From contig NZ_MUNR01000010.1 of the NCBI RefSeq assembly GCF_002001045.1, positions 352,310-416,309 on the forward strand: a DNA stretch of 64,000 bases, given 5' to 3'. A program made the translations under genes and the position numbers. The notes under the pieces are model-generated. The model made no database searches and was not told the DNA's origin. It saw nothing but the letters and a program-made list of their open reading frames with translations. This document shows positions 26,178-35,124 of the stretch, one piece after another; the first letter of the stretch is position 1, and each line of letters begins with the position of its first letter. Source of the stretch: Rhodanobacter sp. C01 (GTDB lineage Bacteria; Pseudomonadota; Gammaproteobacteria; Xanthomonadales; Rhodanobacteraceae).

Positions 26178-28658
26178 TTACCAGTCGTAGCTGGCGCTGA
26201 GATATATCGTGCGGCGCACACCGAAATTGCAGGAGGTGCTGCTGGTGCATGCGGCGACGTAGGACTTGTCCAGCAGATTGGCGAGGTTGAGTCGCAACTT
26301 GAGGCCACGCAATGCCGGATTGGCCATGCCCAGGTCGTAGTGAAGCGCAGCGTCGAGCAGGGTGAACGCCGGCACCTTGAACGAGTTGACGTCATCACCG
26401 TATGACGAGCCGATGTAACGCACACCGCCAGAGAAGCCCAGTCCTTGCAGAGCCGTATCGTGCAAGGTGTAGTCAGCCCACAGCGAGGCGCTCTGGCGCG
26501 GTACCGCGTATTGGTAATTGCCTTGCACCGGCGCCGTGACAGCGTTGTAGCCGGTGTCGAACGCGGGCGTCTTGGTATAGCGCGAATCGGTGTAGGCGTA
26601 GCTGGCGATCAGATTCAGGTCATCGGTAAGGCTGGTGCGACTGGACAGCTCCACGCCACGCGAACGGATTTCGCCCACCTGGGTCACGAAGCCCGGGTTT
26701 TGCGGATCTGCCTCCGGCACATTCTGTTCGGTGAGGTTGTAGACCGCCATGGTGATCAGGCTATTGGAACCAGCCGGCTGATATTTGAGGCCTGCCTCGT
26801 ACTGCTGGCCTGAGGTCGGTAGTGCCGCTGTGCCACTGGTGGTGAGCGAACCAAACTGCGGCTGGAACGAAGTGGAGTAGCTGAAATAAGGCGCCAGGCC
26901 GTTATCGAACAGGTAAACTAGGCCGGTACGCCAGGTGAATTTGTGATCGGGCTGGCTGGGAATGACCATGCTGGGCGTGTTGCTGGTCTGGTCTTCCTTG
27001 GTCCAGTCCTGACGCACGCCGAGCAGGAAGCGCCAGCGATCCAGGCTGATCTGGTCCTGCAGATAGACGCCCATTTGTGTGGCGTGGTTGTCTTCCGCAC
27101 TGAAGCTTGCGGGCTCGGGACCCTGGATCGGCACGCCGTAGACGGGATGGAAGATGTTGATCGAGGGCACGTCGCTGCTGCCCCAAGACCAGTTCTCGTT
27201 GTAGCGCGAGTATTGCGCACCCACGAGTACGGCGTTCTTGAGCGCGCCCAGGTCGAATTCGGTCTTGAACCGGTTGTCGAGCAGGAGCGAACGCGAACTC
27301 ATGTGTCGGACGAAGGCGTAGCGATCGAGCGTGGCGCCATCCGCTTCCAACCCGTCCGGCCAGATCATGTTGGCTTCGTTGCGGTTGTCGGTGAAGCGCG
27401 CGTTCTGCTCGAACGTCCAGCTGTCGTTCAAACGGTGCTCGAACTGATAGCCGACCATGCCCAGTCGCTGCACGGCCTTGTTGAAGTTGGGGTCGCCGGA
27501 ACTGAAGTCGGAGGACACCTTGCCCAATGGGCTGTACAGCACGGTACCCACCGCCGGCACACTCGAGTAGTCGCCCATGGCGGGGCTATACGTGAAGTTG
27601 CTGAGCAGGGTGAGGCTCGTGTTCTCGTTCGGGCGCCAGGTGATCGCCGGCGCGATGTCGTAGCGCTTGTGTTCGATCCAGTCGGTCTGCGTGTCTTGGG
27701 TGAGGCCGACACCGGTCAACCGGTACAGCCACTTTCCATCCTGGTCGAGCGGCCCGCCGAAATCGAAGCCCATCTGGTTGCGGTCGTAGTTGCCGATGCC
27801 GAAGGTGACCTCGTGCAGTGGTGTGTCGACCGGCTGCTTGCTGACCACATTGACGACACCGCCTGGGCTGGCTTGACCATACAACACCGAGGCCGGGCCG
27901 CTCAGTACTTCCACGCTTTGGTAGAAATACGGGTCGACCATGGCGTTGCTGCTGGTGTCGTCCTGCAAGCCATCCAGATACACGCCGGGTGTGAATCCGC
28001 GCAGTTGCAAACTACTTGAGCCCCAGAAGTTGGAAACGGTTCCCCGGGTTTCCGCGACGATGCCGGGCGAATAACGCACGGCTTCGTTGAGGCTTTGTGG
28101 CTGTTGATCGTCCAGCTGCTGGCGCGTCACCACCGAGATCGACTGCGGCGTTTCGATGATCGGCGTATCCGTCTTGGTGCCCGCCACGCCGGCACTCGCC
28201 ACATATCCCACCGTGCTGGCCTGCCCCAGCACGGTCACGCTGGCCAGCGTCTTGGCATTCAAGTCCCCGGATGCACCTGAGGATGCAGCGAAGATCATGA
28301 AGCGGTTATCCGCCTCCGCGATCGTCTGCAAGCCGCTGTCAGCGAGCAGAGTCTTCAATCCCTCCTGGGTCGTGTAGTTGCCATGCAGGCCTGAGCTGGT
28401 CTTGTCCGCCACCAGCCGCTTGTCGTAGTCGAGTGAAATGCCTGCCTCATGGATGAAGCGTCCGAGGGCCTCGCGCATGGATCCGGCCGGAATCGAGTAA
28501 ATGTGCGAAGCGGATGGCGTTACAGCCATCACGGCCGCTGCCGGGTAGGCGGTAACCACGGCAGTTGCCGCGCAGATGGCCCACAGCATAGATCTGCCAA
28601 GCCCGGTTTGCCGCCATTCGTGCGGTACCCGTTGGAGGTGCTGACGGTTGCCGACCAT
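26178..28658 (-). CDS. TonB-dependent siderophore receptor with STN domain
   Basis: An 826-residue outer-membrane receptor. After a signal-type hydrophobic segment (SMLWAICAATAVVTAYPAAAVMAV) comes an STN domain (IYSIPAGSMREALGRFIHEAGISLDYDKRLVADKTSSGLHG...), then the TonB-box/plug (TPIIETPQSISVVTRQQLDDQQPQSLNEAVRYSPGI, VLSGPASVLYGQASPGGVVNVVSKQP) and a 22-strand barrel ending GVRRTIYLSASYDW, with a terminal aromatic residue. It resembles ferrichrome/hydroxamate receptors. The STN domain usually signals through FecR/FecI, but none is encoded nearby. A Fur box lies 24 bases upstream of the start, and GGGAAA precedes the ATG. Confidence 0.95.
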   Translation of the reverse strand: MVGNRQHLQRVPHEWRQTGLGRSMLWAICAATAVVTAYPAAAVMAVTPSASHIYSIPAGSMREALGRFIHEAGISLDYDKRLVADKTSSGLHGNYTTQEGLKTLLADSGLQTIAEADNRFMIFAASSGASGDLNAKTLASVTVLGQASTVGYVASAGVAGTKTDTPIIETPQSISVVTRQQLDDQQPQSLNEAVRYSPGIVAETRGTVSNFWGSSSLQLRGFTPGVYLDGLQDDTSSNAMVDPYFYQSVEVLSGPASVLYGQASPGGVVNVVSKQPVDTPLHEVTFGIGNYDRNQMGFDFGGPLDQDGKWLYRLTGVGLTQDTQTDWIEHKRYDIAPAITWRPNENTSLTLLSNFTYSPAMGDYSSVPAVGTVLYSPLGKVSSDFSSGDPNFNKAVQRLGMVGYQFEHRLNDSWTFEQNARFTDNRNEANMIWPDGLEADGATLDRYAFVRHMSSRSLLLDNRFKTEFDLGALKNAVLVGAQYSRYNENWSWGSSDVPSINIFHPVYGVPIQGPEPASFSAEDNHATQMGVYLQDQISLDRWRFLLGVRQDWTKEDQTSNTPSMVIPSQPDHKFTWRTGLVYLFDNGLAPYFSYSTSFQPQFGSLTTSGTAALPTSGQQYEAGLKYQPAGSNSLITMAVYNLTEQNVPEADPQNPGFVTQVGEIRSRGVELSSRTSLTDDLNLIASYAYTDSRYTKTPAFDTGYNAVTAPVQGNYQYAVPRQSASLWADYTLHDTALQGLGFSGGVRYIGSSYGDDVNSFKVPAFTLLDAALHYDLGMANPALRGLKLRLNLANLLDKSYVAACTSSTSCNFGVRRTIYLSASYDW

Positions 28659-28681
28659 GGATTTCCCTTTTGATTGTAAAT

Positions 28682-28702
28682 GCGAATCATTATTATTATC
28701 GC
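28682..28702. promoter_or_regulatory. Fur box upstream of the siderophore receptor
   Basis: On the minus strand the site contains GATAATAATAATGATTC, a close match to the Fur consensus GATAATGATAATCATTATC, with outer GCGA/TCGC pairing. It lies 24 bases upstream of the receptor's start codon, where it would block transcription when iron is plentiful. Confidence 0.8.
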
Positions 28703-28959
28703 AAATTCGTTCGAAAGGAAGCCCACATCAAGCGGTGCTCCATGGTCACTGGCGACAAGCTCCCTCAGGGCATTTCCTGGCTGGAACAACAGCGGATCGT
28801 TCGCACTCACTTCACTCGCCATCGAGCAAATGATGGAAAGGTGCTGTCAGGTCGTTGTCGTCATCTTCCAGCCGATAGCAGGAAAATCTCGCCAGGTGCA
28901 TTCCCGTCTCGCGGCGCGCCTGCCATGGCTGTTCTTCTTTGATAACCGGGAGTGTGGAC

Positions 28960-29658
28960 GTGATCAGTACTGTCGATGTGGTGATGCGCCTACTCACGGC
29001 GGCCGTGCTTGGTGCCGTGATCGGAGTGAACCGGGGACGCCTTGAGTGGGCGGCAGGCTTGCGCACGCACATGCTGGTCAGCGTGGGTGCCGCGCTGGCC
29101 GTCATCGTCTCGGCCTACGGTTTTCAGCATGCGCTGACGTACGACCATGTGGTACTCGATCCTTCACGCATCGCCGCGCAGGTCATCAGCGGGATCGGCT
29201 TTCTCGGCGCAGGCACGATCCTGTTCCTGCAGAAGGAACAGGTCATCAAGGGCCTGACCACTGCCGCCGGACTCTGGGCTGTGGCCGCCGTCGGCTTGGC
29301 CGCTGGAACCGGTCTGTATATCCCAGCTGTCGCGGCCACCACCATCCTGTGGGTGATTCTTGCGTTGCTCAAGCCACTCGAAAGGCGCTTTGTCAGGCCA
29401 CGTCGCCAGTACACCTCGCTACTGATCGAACTCAGCACCGGTTCGGCCCTGTCGGCCGTCGAGCGCGTGCTCGACAACTTCCACGCGCCGGTTCGATACA
29501 TGCTCCTGCGGCGCCAGCAGGACGGCCATGACAGCCTGGACGTACGCTTCGCGACGGCGATCGCCCTCAGCAAGCTCACCGAAATTGTCGATGCGTGCCG
29601 GGCCATCGAGGGCGCCGGCGCGATCACTATCGCGACGCCGGGTCGAAGTCGCGATTGA
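28960..29658 (+). CDS. MgtC/SapB family membrane protein
   Basis: A 232-residue membrane protein. The N-terminal half has the MgtC domain: VVMRLLTAAVLGAVIGVNRGRLEWAAGLRTHMLVSVGAALAVIVSAYGF, then DPSRIAAQVISGIGFLGAGTILFLQKEQVIKGLTTAAGLWAVAAVGLAAGTG, with about four helices and the conserved acid/arginine-glycine pattern. A C-terminal cytoplasmic ACT-like domain (about 150-230) follows, as in longer MgtC-type proteins. MgtC regulates Mg2+/ATP homeostasis and virulence in pathogens. The GTG at 28960 has GGGAG eight bases upstream, better than the TTG at 28939. It is divergent from the Fur-regulated receptor. Confidence 0.9.
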   Translation: MISTVDVVMRLLTAAVLGAVIGVNRGRLEWAAGLRTHMLVSVGAALAVIVSAYGFQHALTYDHVVLDPSRIAAQVISGIGFLGAGTILFLQKEQVIKGLTTAAGLWAVAAVGLAAGTGLYIPAVAATTILWVILALLKPLERRFVRPRRQYTSLLIELSTGSALSAVERVLDNFHAPVRYMLLRRQQDGHDSLDVRFATAIALSKLTEIVDACRAIEGAGAITIATPGRSRD

Positions 29659-29703
29659 TGTTGCCATGCTCGACGCTCGTTTGCGGCGAGCGAGCGCAGC
29701 GGC

Positions 29704-30369
29704 TCAGCGTGGCACAGCATCCACCCAAGGCTTGATGATGCTGATCCACAATAGATAGCCCTTGCGGTTCATGTGCAAGCCGTCCGCGCCGAACAGCTCG
29801 GGCTGTGGTCGACCGTCCTTGCCGAGAAGCGGTGTAAAGGCATCGAGATAAGTTACGCCCTTCTGTGTCGCGGCATACGCACGGACCAGTGCATTCGCCC
29901 GGCGAATCTTGGGCAGCAATACCGCGCGTGCCACGCTGGGTTTGATCGCAATGAAGGCGATCGGCACGCCGGGATCGACTGCGCGCGCCTTGCGCACGAA
30001 GGCGGCGAAATCATCGCGCACCTGTTCCGGAGTGCTGCCTTCTTGCAGGTCGTTGTCGCCGGCATACATGACGATGGCGCGTGCGTGGTACGGCGCCACG
30101 ATGCGATCGGCGAAGAACGTCGAGTCGCTGATCACGGAACCGCCGAAGCCGCGATTGATGACGCTCAGTTCCGGGAAATCCGCCGCCAACGATTTCCAGT
30201 GCTCGATCGACGAGCTGCCGATGAACAGGATGGAGCCCGCGGCCGGCGGATGCGCCCGGTCGGTCGCCTCGAACGCTGCGATGGCCGGATTCCATTGTGC
30301 GTGGTCGTTGTCGCGGGCATGTGCCAGCAGCGGCAGCAATGCGAACAGCAGGATGATCAGTCGCTTCAT
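29704..30369 (-). CDS. GDSL-type SGNH hydrolase, exported
   Basis: A 221-residue protein with a signal peptide (MKRLIILLFALLPLLAHARD). The SGNH blocks are present: block I as LFIGSSSIEHWKSL (catalytic Ser), block II Gly in VINRGFGGSVISD, block III Asn in VMYAGDNDLQEG and block V Asp/His in LFGADGLHMNRKGY. It should be a periplasmic esterase or acetylhydrolase, with carbohydrate ester or lipid substrates the usual targets. It converges with the MgtC gene and is separated from the RES toxin gene by 34 bases on the same strand. Confidence 0.92.
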   Translation of the reverse strand: MKRLIILLFALLPLLAHARDNDHAQWNPAIAAFEATDRAHPPAAGSILFIGSSSIEHWKSLAADFPELSVINRGFGGSVISDSTFFADRIVAPYHARAIVMYAGDNDLQEGSTPEQVRDDFAAFVRKARAVDPGVPIAFIAIKPSVARAVLLPKIRRANALVRAYAATQKGVTYLDAFTPLLGKDGRPQPELFGADGLHMNRKGYLLWISIIKPWVDAVPR

Positions 30370-30403
30370 CGTTCCACCTCGATTTCTGGGGCAAGCCCTG
30401 AGG

Positions 30404-31090
30404 TTAGCGCGGACGAGCGAGTTCGGACACCTTGAGCACCATCGCGATGCGCTGTCCGTTCCAGCGATAGATCATGTGCTCGGATTGCACGCACGGCGCC
30501 ACCAGGTCCGGATAGAAAACGGCTACGCATTCGCCCGCATGGCGGGCGCTGTTGTAGACGATCCCGTTGGAGCCCACCTGACGCAGTTGTTTTGCCAACG
30601 CCACGCTGGCGACATAGCTGTGCGGGTCATGCACTTCGGGCCAGCCATCACGCACGTCGTGGACTTTGCCGGCAATGCTTGTGCGGTAGCAGCGCATCTC
30701 GATGTCGCACGCCGGTTCGTCAGTAGCGGCTAGAAACTGCTCGCGGTGGTACACGGTTTCCTCCACCGCGGTGGCCACGCTGTGCGCGGCATAGAACACA
30801 CCCCACGTGCCGTCGGAGAAACGACTGCCTTCCGGATTGATATGGGTGAACGCCGCCATCACCGGTGTCGAACCCGGTCCGCTGATGCGATGCTCCTTCG
30901 GCACCAGGTTGAGTGCTCCAGCCTCCTCACGCAGGCGCGGATTGGTCAGCGCCTCGATCGCGAATGCCGCATCGAGATCGGACGGATCGGCGATGCGGTC
31001 ATACACGCCCACCGGCGGAAAACGGCTGGGTACGATGCGGTACGCCTGGCTCCAGCGGATGCGTTTGACCGGTGGCAGTTCGGTTGGCAT
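30404..31090 (-). CDS. RES-domain NAD+ phosphorylase toxin
   Basis: A 228-residue RES toxin. The motif order is that of the family: YRIVPSRFPPVGVYDRIA with the conserved Arg, the GTWGVFYAAHSVATAVEETVYHREQFL block with conserved Tyr and Glu, and SNGIVYNSARHAGECVAVFYPDLV near the C-terminus with conserved Ser/Asn. RES enzymes degrade NAD+ by phosphorolysis and cause growth arrest unless bound by an Xre/ParS-type antitoxin. That antitoxin gene is immediately upstream, with 97 bases between. The ATG at 31090 is preferred to an upstream in-frame start at 31177. Confidence 0.92.
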   Translation of the reverse strand: MPTELPPVKRIRWSQAYRIVPSRFPPVGVYDRIADPSDLDAAFAIEALTNPRLREEAGALNLVPKEHRISGPGSTPVMAAFTHINPEGSRFSDGTWGVFYAAHSVATAVEETVYHREQFLAATDEPACDIEMRCYRTSIAGKVHDVRDGWPEVHDPHSYVASVALAKQLRQVGSNGIVYNSARHAGECVAVFYPDLVAPCVQSEHMIYRWNGQRIAMVLKVSELARPR

Positions 31091-31187
31091 CAAGACTCCG
31101 TGATGTGCTCTCTTCCCTGCCTGCAGGGGAGGAACAAAGCCTGCGGCATTCCGGTCTCGCCCACCGCGACAAGACACACAACTTCAC

Positions 31188-31580
31188 TCAACCGCGTTGT
31201 GCATCCAGATACTGGCGCACCACATACAGGTCGGCCACGTTGCCCGACAACATGCGCTCCAGTGCGGAATGGCCGCCGAACAGCGGCGCCTGATTCGGCT
31301 TGTGCAGCCACGCGTCGGCCTGTGCCGGATCGGGAAACAGGATCTGCAGCGATTTCCAGATGCCGAGCAGATAGCTGATCCGCTCGATCGTGTCGCGAGC
31401 GAGTGCCGCATCGCGTTGGCGCTTCCATTTGTAGAACGTCGATTCCGGCGGATCGCCAAGCAGCTTGCGCTGGTCAGCCATGCGCAACTTCCAGTGTTCG
31501 GCCAGACGGAAGAACGCGCGCAACGCGGGGCCACCGAGATCGCCGGTGGGAGTGGTTTCAGGCAGCGATTGAGCCAGCAT
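31188..31580 (-). CDS. Xre/MbcA/ParS-type antitoxin (DUF2384)
   Basis: A 130-residue antitoxin. The N-terminal Xre-like helix-turn-helix spans ALRAFFRLAEHWKLRMADQRKLLGDPPESTFYKWKRQ. The C-terminal DUF2384 toxin-binding half contains ERISYLLGIWKSLQILFPDPAQADAWLHKPNQAPLFGGHSALERMLSGNVADLYVVRQYLD, the usual contact surface for RES toxins. It binds its own promoter DNA and the toxin; the toxin gene follows on the same strand, and two copies of a palindrome flank its -10 region. Antitoxin-first order agrees with the family. Confidence 0.92.
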   Translation of the reverse strand: MLAQSLPETTPTGDLGGPALRAFFRLAEHWKLRMADQRKLLGDPPESTFYKWKRQRDAALARDTIERISYLLGIWKSLQILFPDPAQADAWLHKPNQAPLFGGHSALERMLSGNVADLYVVRQYLDAQRG

Positions 31581-31585
31581 GCGAA

Positions 31586-31638
31586 ACTCTCCATATGAAG
31601 CTCGAGTAAATCTTACTTCATATGAAGAGTTTGATCAA
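31586..31638 (-). promoter_or_regulatory. RES-Xre promoter with two operator palindromes
   Basis: On the minus strand TTGATC (31633-31638) and TAAGAT (31610-31615) form a -35/-10 pair at 17-base spacing. The spacer contains the palindrome CTTCATATGAAG (31616-31627). A near copy CTCCATATGAAG (31589-31600) lies past the -10 site, and the outer bases ACTCT/AGAGT make a 45-base inverted repeat (31586-31630). The antitoxin would bind both and occlude RNA polymerase. Confidence 0.7.
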
Positions 31639-31663
31639 TTCTTGACCACATCCGCGCCTGTGC

Positions 31664-33451
31664 TCAGGGCCCGGGCGAGGTCGCCTTGCCATCCTTCGCG
31701 CAGTCGCAGCTGTACTCCGGTTCCGGACCACCCTCGGCGATGAAGCGGTCGATGCGCTGCTCCAGCACCGGCAGCGGCACCGAGCCGGTGGATAGCACGG
31801 TGTCGTGGAAATGGCGCAGGTCGAATTTCGATCCCAGTGCCTTCTCCGCCTTGGCGCGCAGGTCGAGGATCTTCAGGTAGCCCAGTTCGTACGACAGCGC
31901 CTGGCCCGGCCAACTGATGTAGCGGTCCACCTCGTTGGCGATCTCGCGTGCGGACAGTGCCGTGTTGACGGTCAGGTAATCGATGGCCTGCTGGCGAGTC
32001 CAGCCCAGATGGTGGATGCCGGTGTCGACCACCAGTCGGCAGGCGCGCCACATCTGGTAGGTGAGGAAGCCGAACTTCTGGTACGGCGTCTGGTAAATGC
32101 CCATCTCGTTGCCGAGATATTCCGAGTACAGGCCCCAGCCTTCGCCGTAGGCGGAGATGTAGCCGTTGCGACGGAATGCGGGCTGGTCGTGACTCTCGTC
32201 CGCCAGCTCCAGTTGCAGCGAGTGCCCGGGATAGGATTCGTGCAAGGTCAGCGCAGGCATGTTGTAGAGGCCGCGCGACGGCAGGTCGTAGGTGTTGACC
32301 AGATAGACGTCCGGACCACCGCGACCGGAGGTGTAGTACGGTGCAATGGCATCAGGCACCGGCTCGATGGTGAAGCGCTCGCGCGGCAGATGGCCGAAGA
32401 ACTTCGACATCTGGCCATCCACTTCCTTGGCCACCCATGCGCTCTTGTCGAGCAGCTCCTGTGGCGTCTTCGCGTAGAACTGCGGGTCGCTGCGCAGGAA
32501 CTGCAGGAACTCGGCGAAGCTGCCCTTGAAGCCCGAGTCCTGCATCACCTGCAGCATCTGCGCGTGGATCTTCGCGACCTGGTCCAGACCGATCTGGTGG
32601 ATCGCATCGGGACTCAGGTCCAGCGTGGTGTACTCGTGGATCTGCTGGCGATAGAACGCCTTGCCATCCGGCATCGCCTCGGCGGCCAGCGTGGTACGCG
32701 CCTGCGGTACGTACTCGCTGCGGAAGAAGATCAGCAGCTTCGCATAGGCGGGAATCACGACATCGCGAACGCGCTGCAGCGCCTGGCCCTGCAGCGCTTG
32801 CGCCTGATCTGCCGGAATCGATGCCGGCAGCTGCTTGAACGGTGCGTAGAAGCTGCTCTGGGTCGGATCCTTCAGCTCGGCCACGGCGGCGATCGACACG
32901 TCTCGCCCCTTCAGCACTTCACGCGGCACGCTGAAGCCACGCTTGAGGCCGGCACGCATGTTGTCGATCTGCTGGTCGAAATAGGCGGGGATCTGGTCGA
33001 GGCGATCGAGGTACTTGCGGTAATCGTCGACGGTGCGCAGCTTGTCGCCGCCCAGGTCATAGTCGATGTCGGACCAGAACGCCGAGTCGCTGTTGAACGG
33101 CATCTGCCAGTTCATGAATTTCTGGTCGGCGACGAAGTTGCCGATCTGCTCGCGGTACACCGCGTAATTGACCTGGTTGGCCGGCGACAGCTGCGCCACG
33201 TCGATGCCGTCGAGCTGCTTGAGCACATGCTGCCAGTAATCAAGCCGCTGCTGCTGGCTGGCCGCGTCGACATCGTCGAGCCGACCATTGTTCGGCTGCG
33301 ACTCGCCCGAGGCGCTGACCCCGGCGTGGCCGGTGCGCCAGGCCCATTCGGCGCTGTAGACCTGCTTGAAATGCGCATCGACATCCTGCGCAGCCCATGC
33401 CGGAGCAGCCAGAACAAAAGCGCCCAGTGCCAGCCATTGCATGCCCATCAT
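31664..33451 (-). CDS. DUF885 family exported putative metallopeptidase
   Basis: A 595-residue protein with a signal peptide (MMGMQWLALGAFVLAAPAWAAQ). It has the DUF885 order: QRLDYWQHVLKQLDGIDVAQLSPANQVNYAVYREQI, then FDQQIDNMRAGLKRGFSVPREVL, and the HESYPGHSLQLELA motif (HExxH-like, with ALTLHESYPGH) followed by EGWGLYSEYLGNEMG, giving the Zn ligands His, His and Glu. The C-terminus ends with EPEYSCDCAKDGKATSPGP. These are thought to be periplasmic dipeptidase- or carboxypeptidase-like enzymes. The ATG at 33451 lies six bases from the SulP stop codon, so it is probably part of that operon. Confidence 0.9.
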   Translation of the reverse strand: MMGMQWLALGAFVLAAPAWAAQDVDAHFKQVYSAEWAWRTGHAGVSASGESQPNNGRLDDVDAASQQQRLDYWQHVLKQLDGIDVAQLSPANQVNYAVYREQIGNFVADQKFMNWQMPFNSDSAFWSDIDYDLGGDKLRTVDDYRKYLDRLDQIPAYFDQQIDNMRAGLKRGFSVPREVLKGRDVSIAAVAELKDPTQSSFYAPFKQLPASIPADQAQALQGQALQRVRDVVIPAYAKLLIFFRSEYVPQARTTLAAEAMPDGKAFYRQQIHEYTTLDLSPDAIHQIGLDQVAKIHAQMLQVMQDSGFKGSFAEFLQFLRSDPQFYAKTPQELLDKSAWVAKEVDGQMSKFFGHLPRERFTIEPVPDAIAPYYTSGRGGPDVYLVNTYDLPSRGLYNMPALTLHESYPGHSLQLELADESHDQPAFRRNGYISAYGEGWGLYSEYLGNEMGIYQTPYQKFGFLTYQMWRACRLVVDTGIHHLGWTRQQAIDYLTVNTALSAREIANEVDRYISWPGQALSYELGYLKILDLRAKAEKALGSKFDLRHFHDTVLSTGSVPLPVLEQRIDRFIAEGGPEPEYSCDCAKDGKATSPGP

Positions 33452-33456
33452 GATCT

Positions 33457-35124
33457 TCACTGCTGAGATGTCCCCGTCGGTGGCGGTGCGTGAACGACCG
33501 CCTTGGCGGCATCTTCCACGCTCCAGAAGTCGAGCGCCTGTGGCATAAGCTGGGGCAAGGCGGCCCGCAGCAGCAACGCACGCACGGCGTCCTTCAATCT
33601 TGCCACGCGCAGCGCGATGCCACGAGCGCCAAGCCACGCGGCGAAATCCGCCAGCGCCTCCAGTGCGGTGCTGTCCAGATCGGGCGACTCCTCCAGGCTG
33701 AGCACCACGGTGTGGCTGTCGGGATGGCTTTCCACCTGCTGCCGTGCCAGTGCCAGCACCGATTCGGCATTGGCGAAAAACAGCGGTTCCTCCGGTCGCA
33801 GGATCAGCAGGCCGTTGAGCGGCTGCGCACTCGGGTGCTCCTCGATGTCGACAAAATCATGGCTGCCGGCCAGCTGGCCGAGCACGCTGAGGCGTGGCGT
33901 GGCGAGCTGGCGCAACAGCATCACCAGGCTGAAGGCGATCGCCACCAGCAGACCGTTGAGGATGCCCAGCGCCAGCACTGCCAATACGGCCGCGAGCGCC
34001 ACCAGCCGATCGCGCTTCCATTGCAGATAGGGTTTGAACACCGACAGACGCCACGACTTGCTCACCGCATGGATCACGATCGCCGCCAGCACCGGCTCGG
34101 GAATGCGTTCGATCCAGCGCAGCAGCAGCAACACCATCAACAGAATCGCCGCCGCCGCGACCAGCCCGGCCAGTCGCGAGCGCGCACCGGCCGCCTCGTT
34201 CGCCGAAGTGCCGGAATAACCGGCGCCAAGCGGCATACCGTGCAACAGTCCCGACAGCGCATTGGCGATGCCGATCACCAGCAGGTCGCGGTTCGCCTCG
34301 ACCGGATCGCCGTGCTTCAGCGCAAACGCGCGGATTGCTCCGTATGACTCCGCATAAAGCACCAGCAGCAGGGCCGCGGCCAGCTCGATGCTGGGCAGCC
34401 ACTGACTGCTCGTCGGCCACGTCGGCAGCGCCCAGTCCGGCGTGAGATTGATCGCGCCGGTCAGGGTCACACCACGCTGCGCCAACCAGCCGGAAGCCGC
34501 GACACCAAGCACGATCACCAGCAGGCTGCCTGGAAGGCGCCGCACCCGCTCACAGAGAAACAGCAACAGCAACGCAACGACACCGGCACCCATCGTGGCC
34601 GGCTGGATCTGGCCGATGGATTTGACCAGGGTGGTGAGCAACAGCGGCACGAAATCGCCGTGCAGGCCCGGCAAACCTAACAGGTTCGGGACCTGCTTCA
34701 GCGCGATCACGCAGGCCAGGCCGAAGGTGAAACCGCGCAGCACCGGCCGCGCGATCAAGTGCGACAGACCGCCGAGACGCGCCGCGCCGGCAATCAGGAA
34801 ACAGCCGCCAGTAAGCAGCACCAGGGTGGCTGCCACTGCGGCGCGTGAAACCGCATCCGGGCCGGCCAGTGCCAGCGTGCCGGCCGCCAGCACCGCCGCC
34901 GAGGACGAAGTGGCCGAGACGATCGCGTAACGGCTGCGACCCAGCAAGCCATAGCAGACCAGACCGACGAACAGCGCGATCACACCGGCTTGCGGCGGCA
35001 ATCCGGCGATGCCCGAATACGCCACCGCCTCGGGCAGCAACAGGCCGGCGATCGACAACCCGGCCAGTACATCCACGCCGATGGTGGAACCCGGCGCGGA
35101 AGCAGGTGCCGGGTTGGCGTTCAT
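33457..35124 (-). CDS. SulP family anion transporter with STAS domain
   Basis: A 555-residue inner-membrane transporter. The membrane part (about 1-400) has the SulP signature LAGLSIAGLLLPEAVAYSGIAGLPPQAGVIA, then GRSRYAIVSATSSSAAVLA, GMPLGAGYSGTSANEAAGARSRLAGLVAA and 10-14 hydrophobic segments. The C-terminal cytoplasmic STAS domain (about 430-545) has GLLILRPEEPLFFANAESV and VVLSLEESPDLDSTALEALADF. Bacterial members import sulfate, bicarbonate or dicarboxylates; the substrate is not readable. The ATG at 35124 overlaps the stop of the ParB-like gene (ATGA). Confidence 0.93.
   Translation of the reverse strand: MNANPAPASAPGSTIGVDVLAGLSIAGLLLPEAVAYSGIAGLPPQAGVIALFVGLVCYGLLGRSRYAIVSATSSSAAVLAAGTLALAGPDAVSRAAVAATLVLLTGGCFLIAGAARLGGLSHLIARPVLRGFTFGLACVIALKQVPNLLGLPGLHGDFVPLLLTTLVKSIGQIQPATMGAGVVALLLLFLCERVRRLPGSLLVIVLGVAASGWLAQRGVTLTGAINLTPDWALPTWPTSSQWLPSIELAAALLLVLYAESYGAIRAFALKHGDPVEANRDLLVIGIANALSGLLHGMPLGAGYSGTSANEAAGARSRLAGLVAAAAILLMVLLLLRWIERIPEPVLAAIVIHAVSKSWRLSVFKPYLQWKRDRLVALAAVLAVLALGILNGLLVAIAFSLVMLLRQLATPRLSVLGQLAGSHDFVDIEEHPSAQPLNGLLILRPEEPLFFANAESVLALARQQVESHPDSHTVVLSLEESPDLDSTALEALADFAAWLGARGIALRVARLKDAVRALLLRAALPQLMPQALDFWSVEDAAKAVVHAPPPTGTSQQ

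Noticed and set aside
29674..29692. Short hairpin CGCTCG...CGAGCG between the convergent MgtC and GDSL genes
   Set aside because: Only six-base arms and no T tract; too weak to call a terminator with confidence.
31805..33466. A 553-codon open frame on the plus strand opposite the DUF885 gene
   Set aside because: No family motif; the minus strand carries the signal peptide and the HExxH-type zinc motif.
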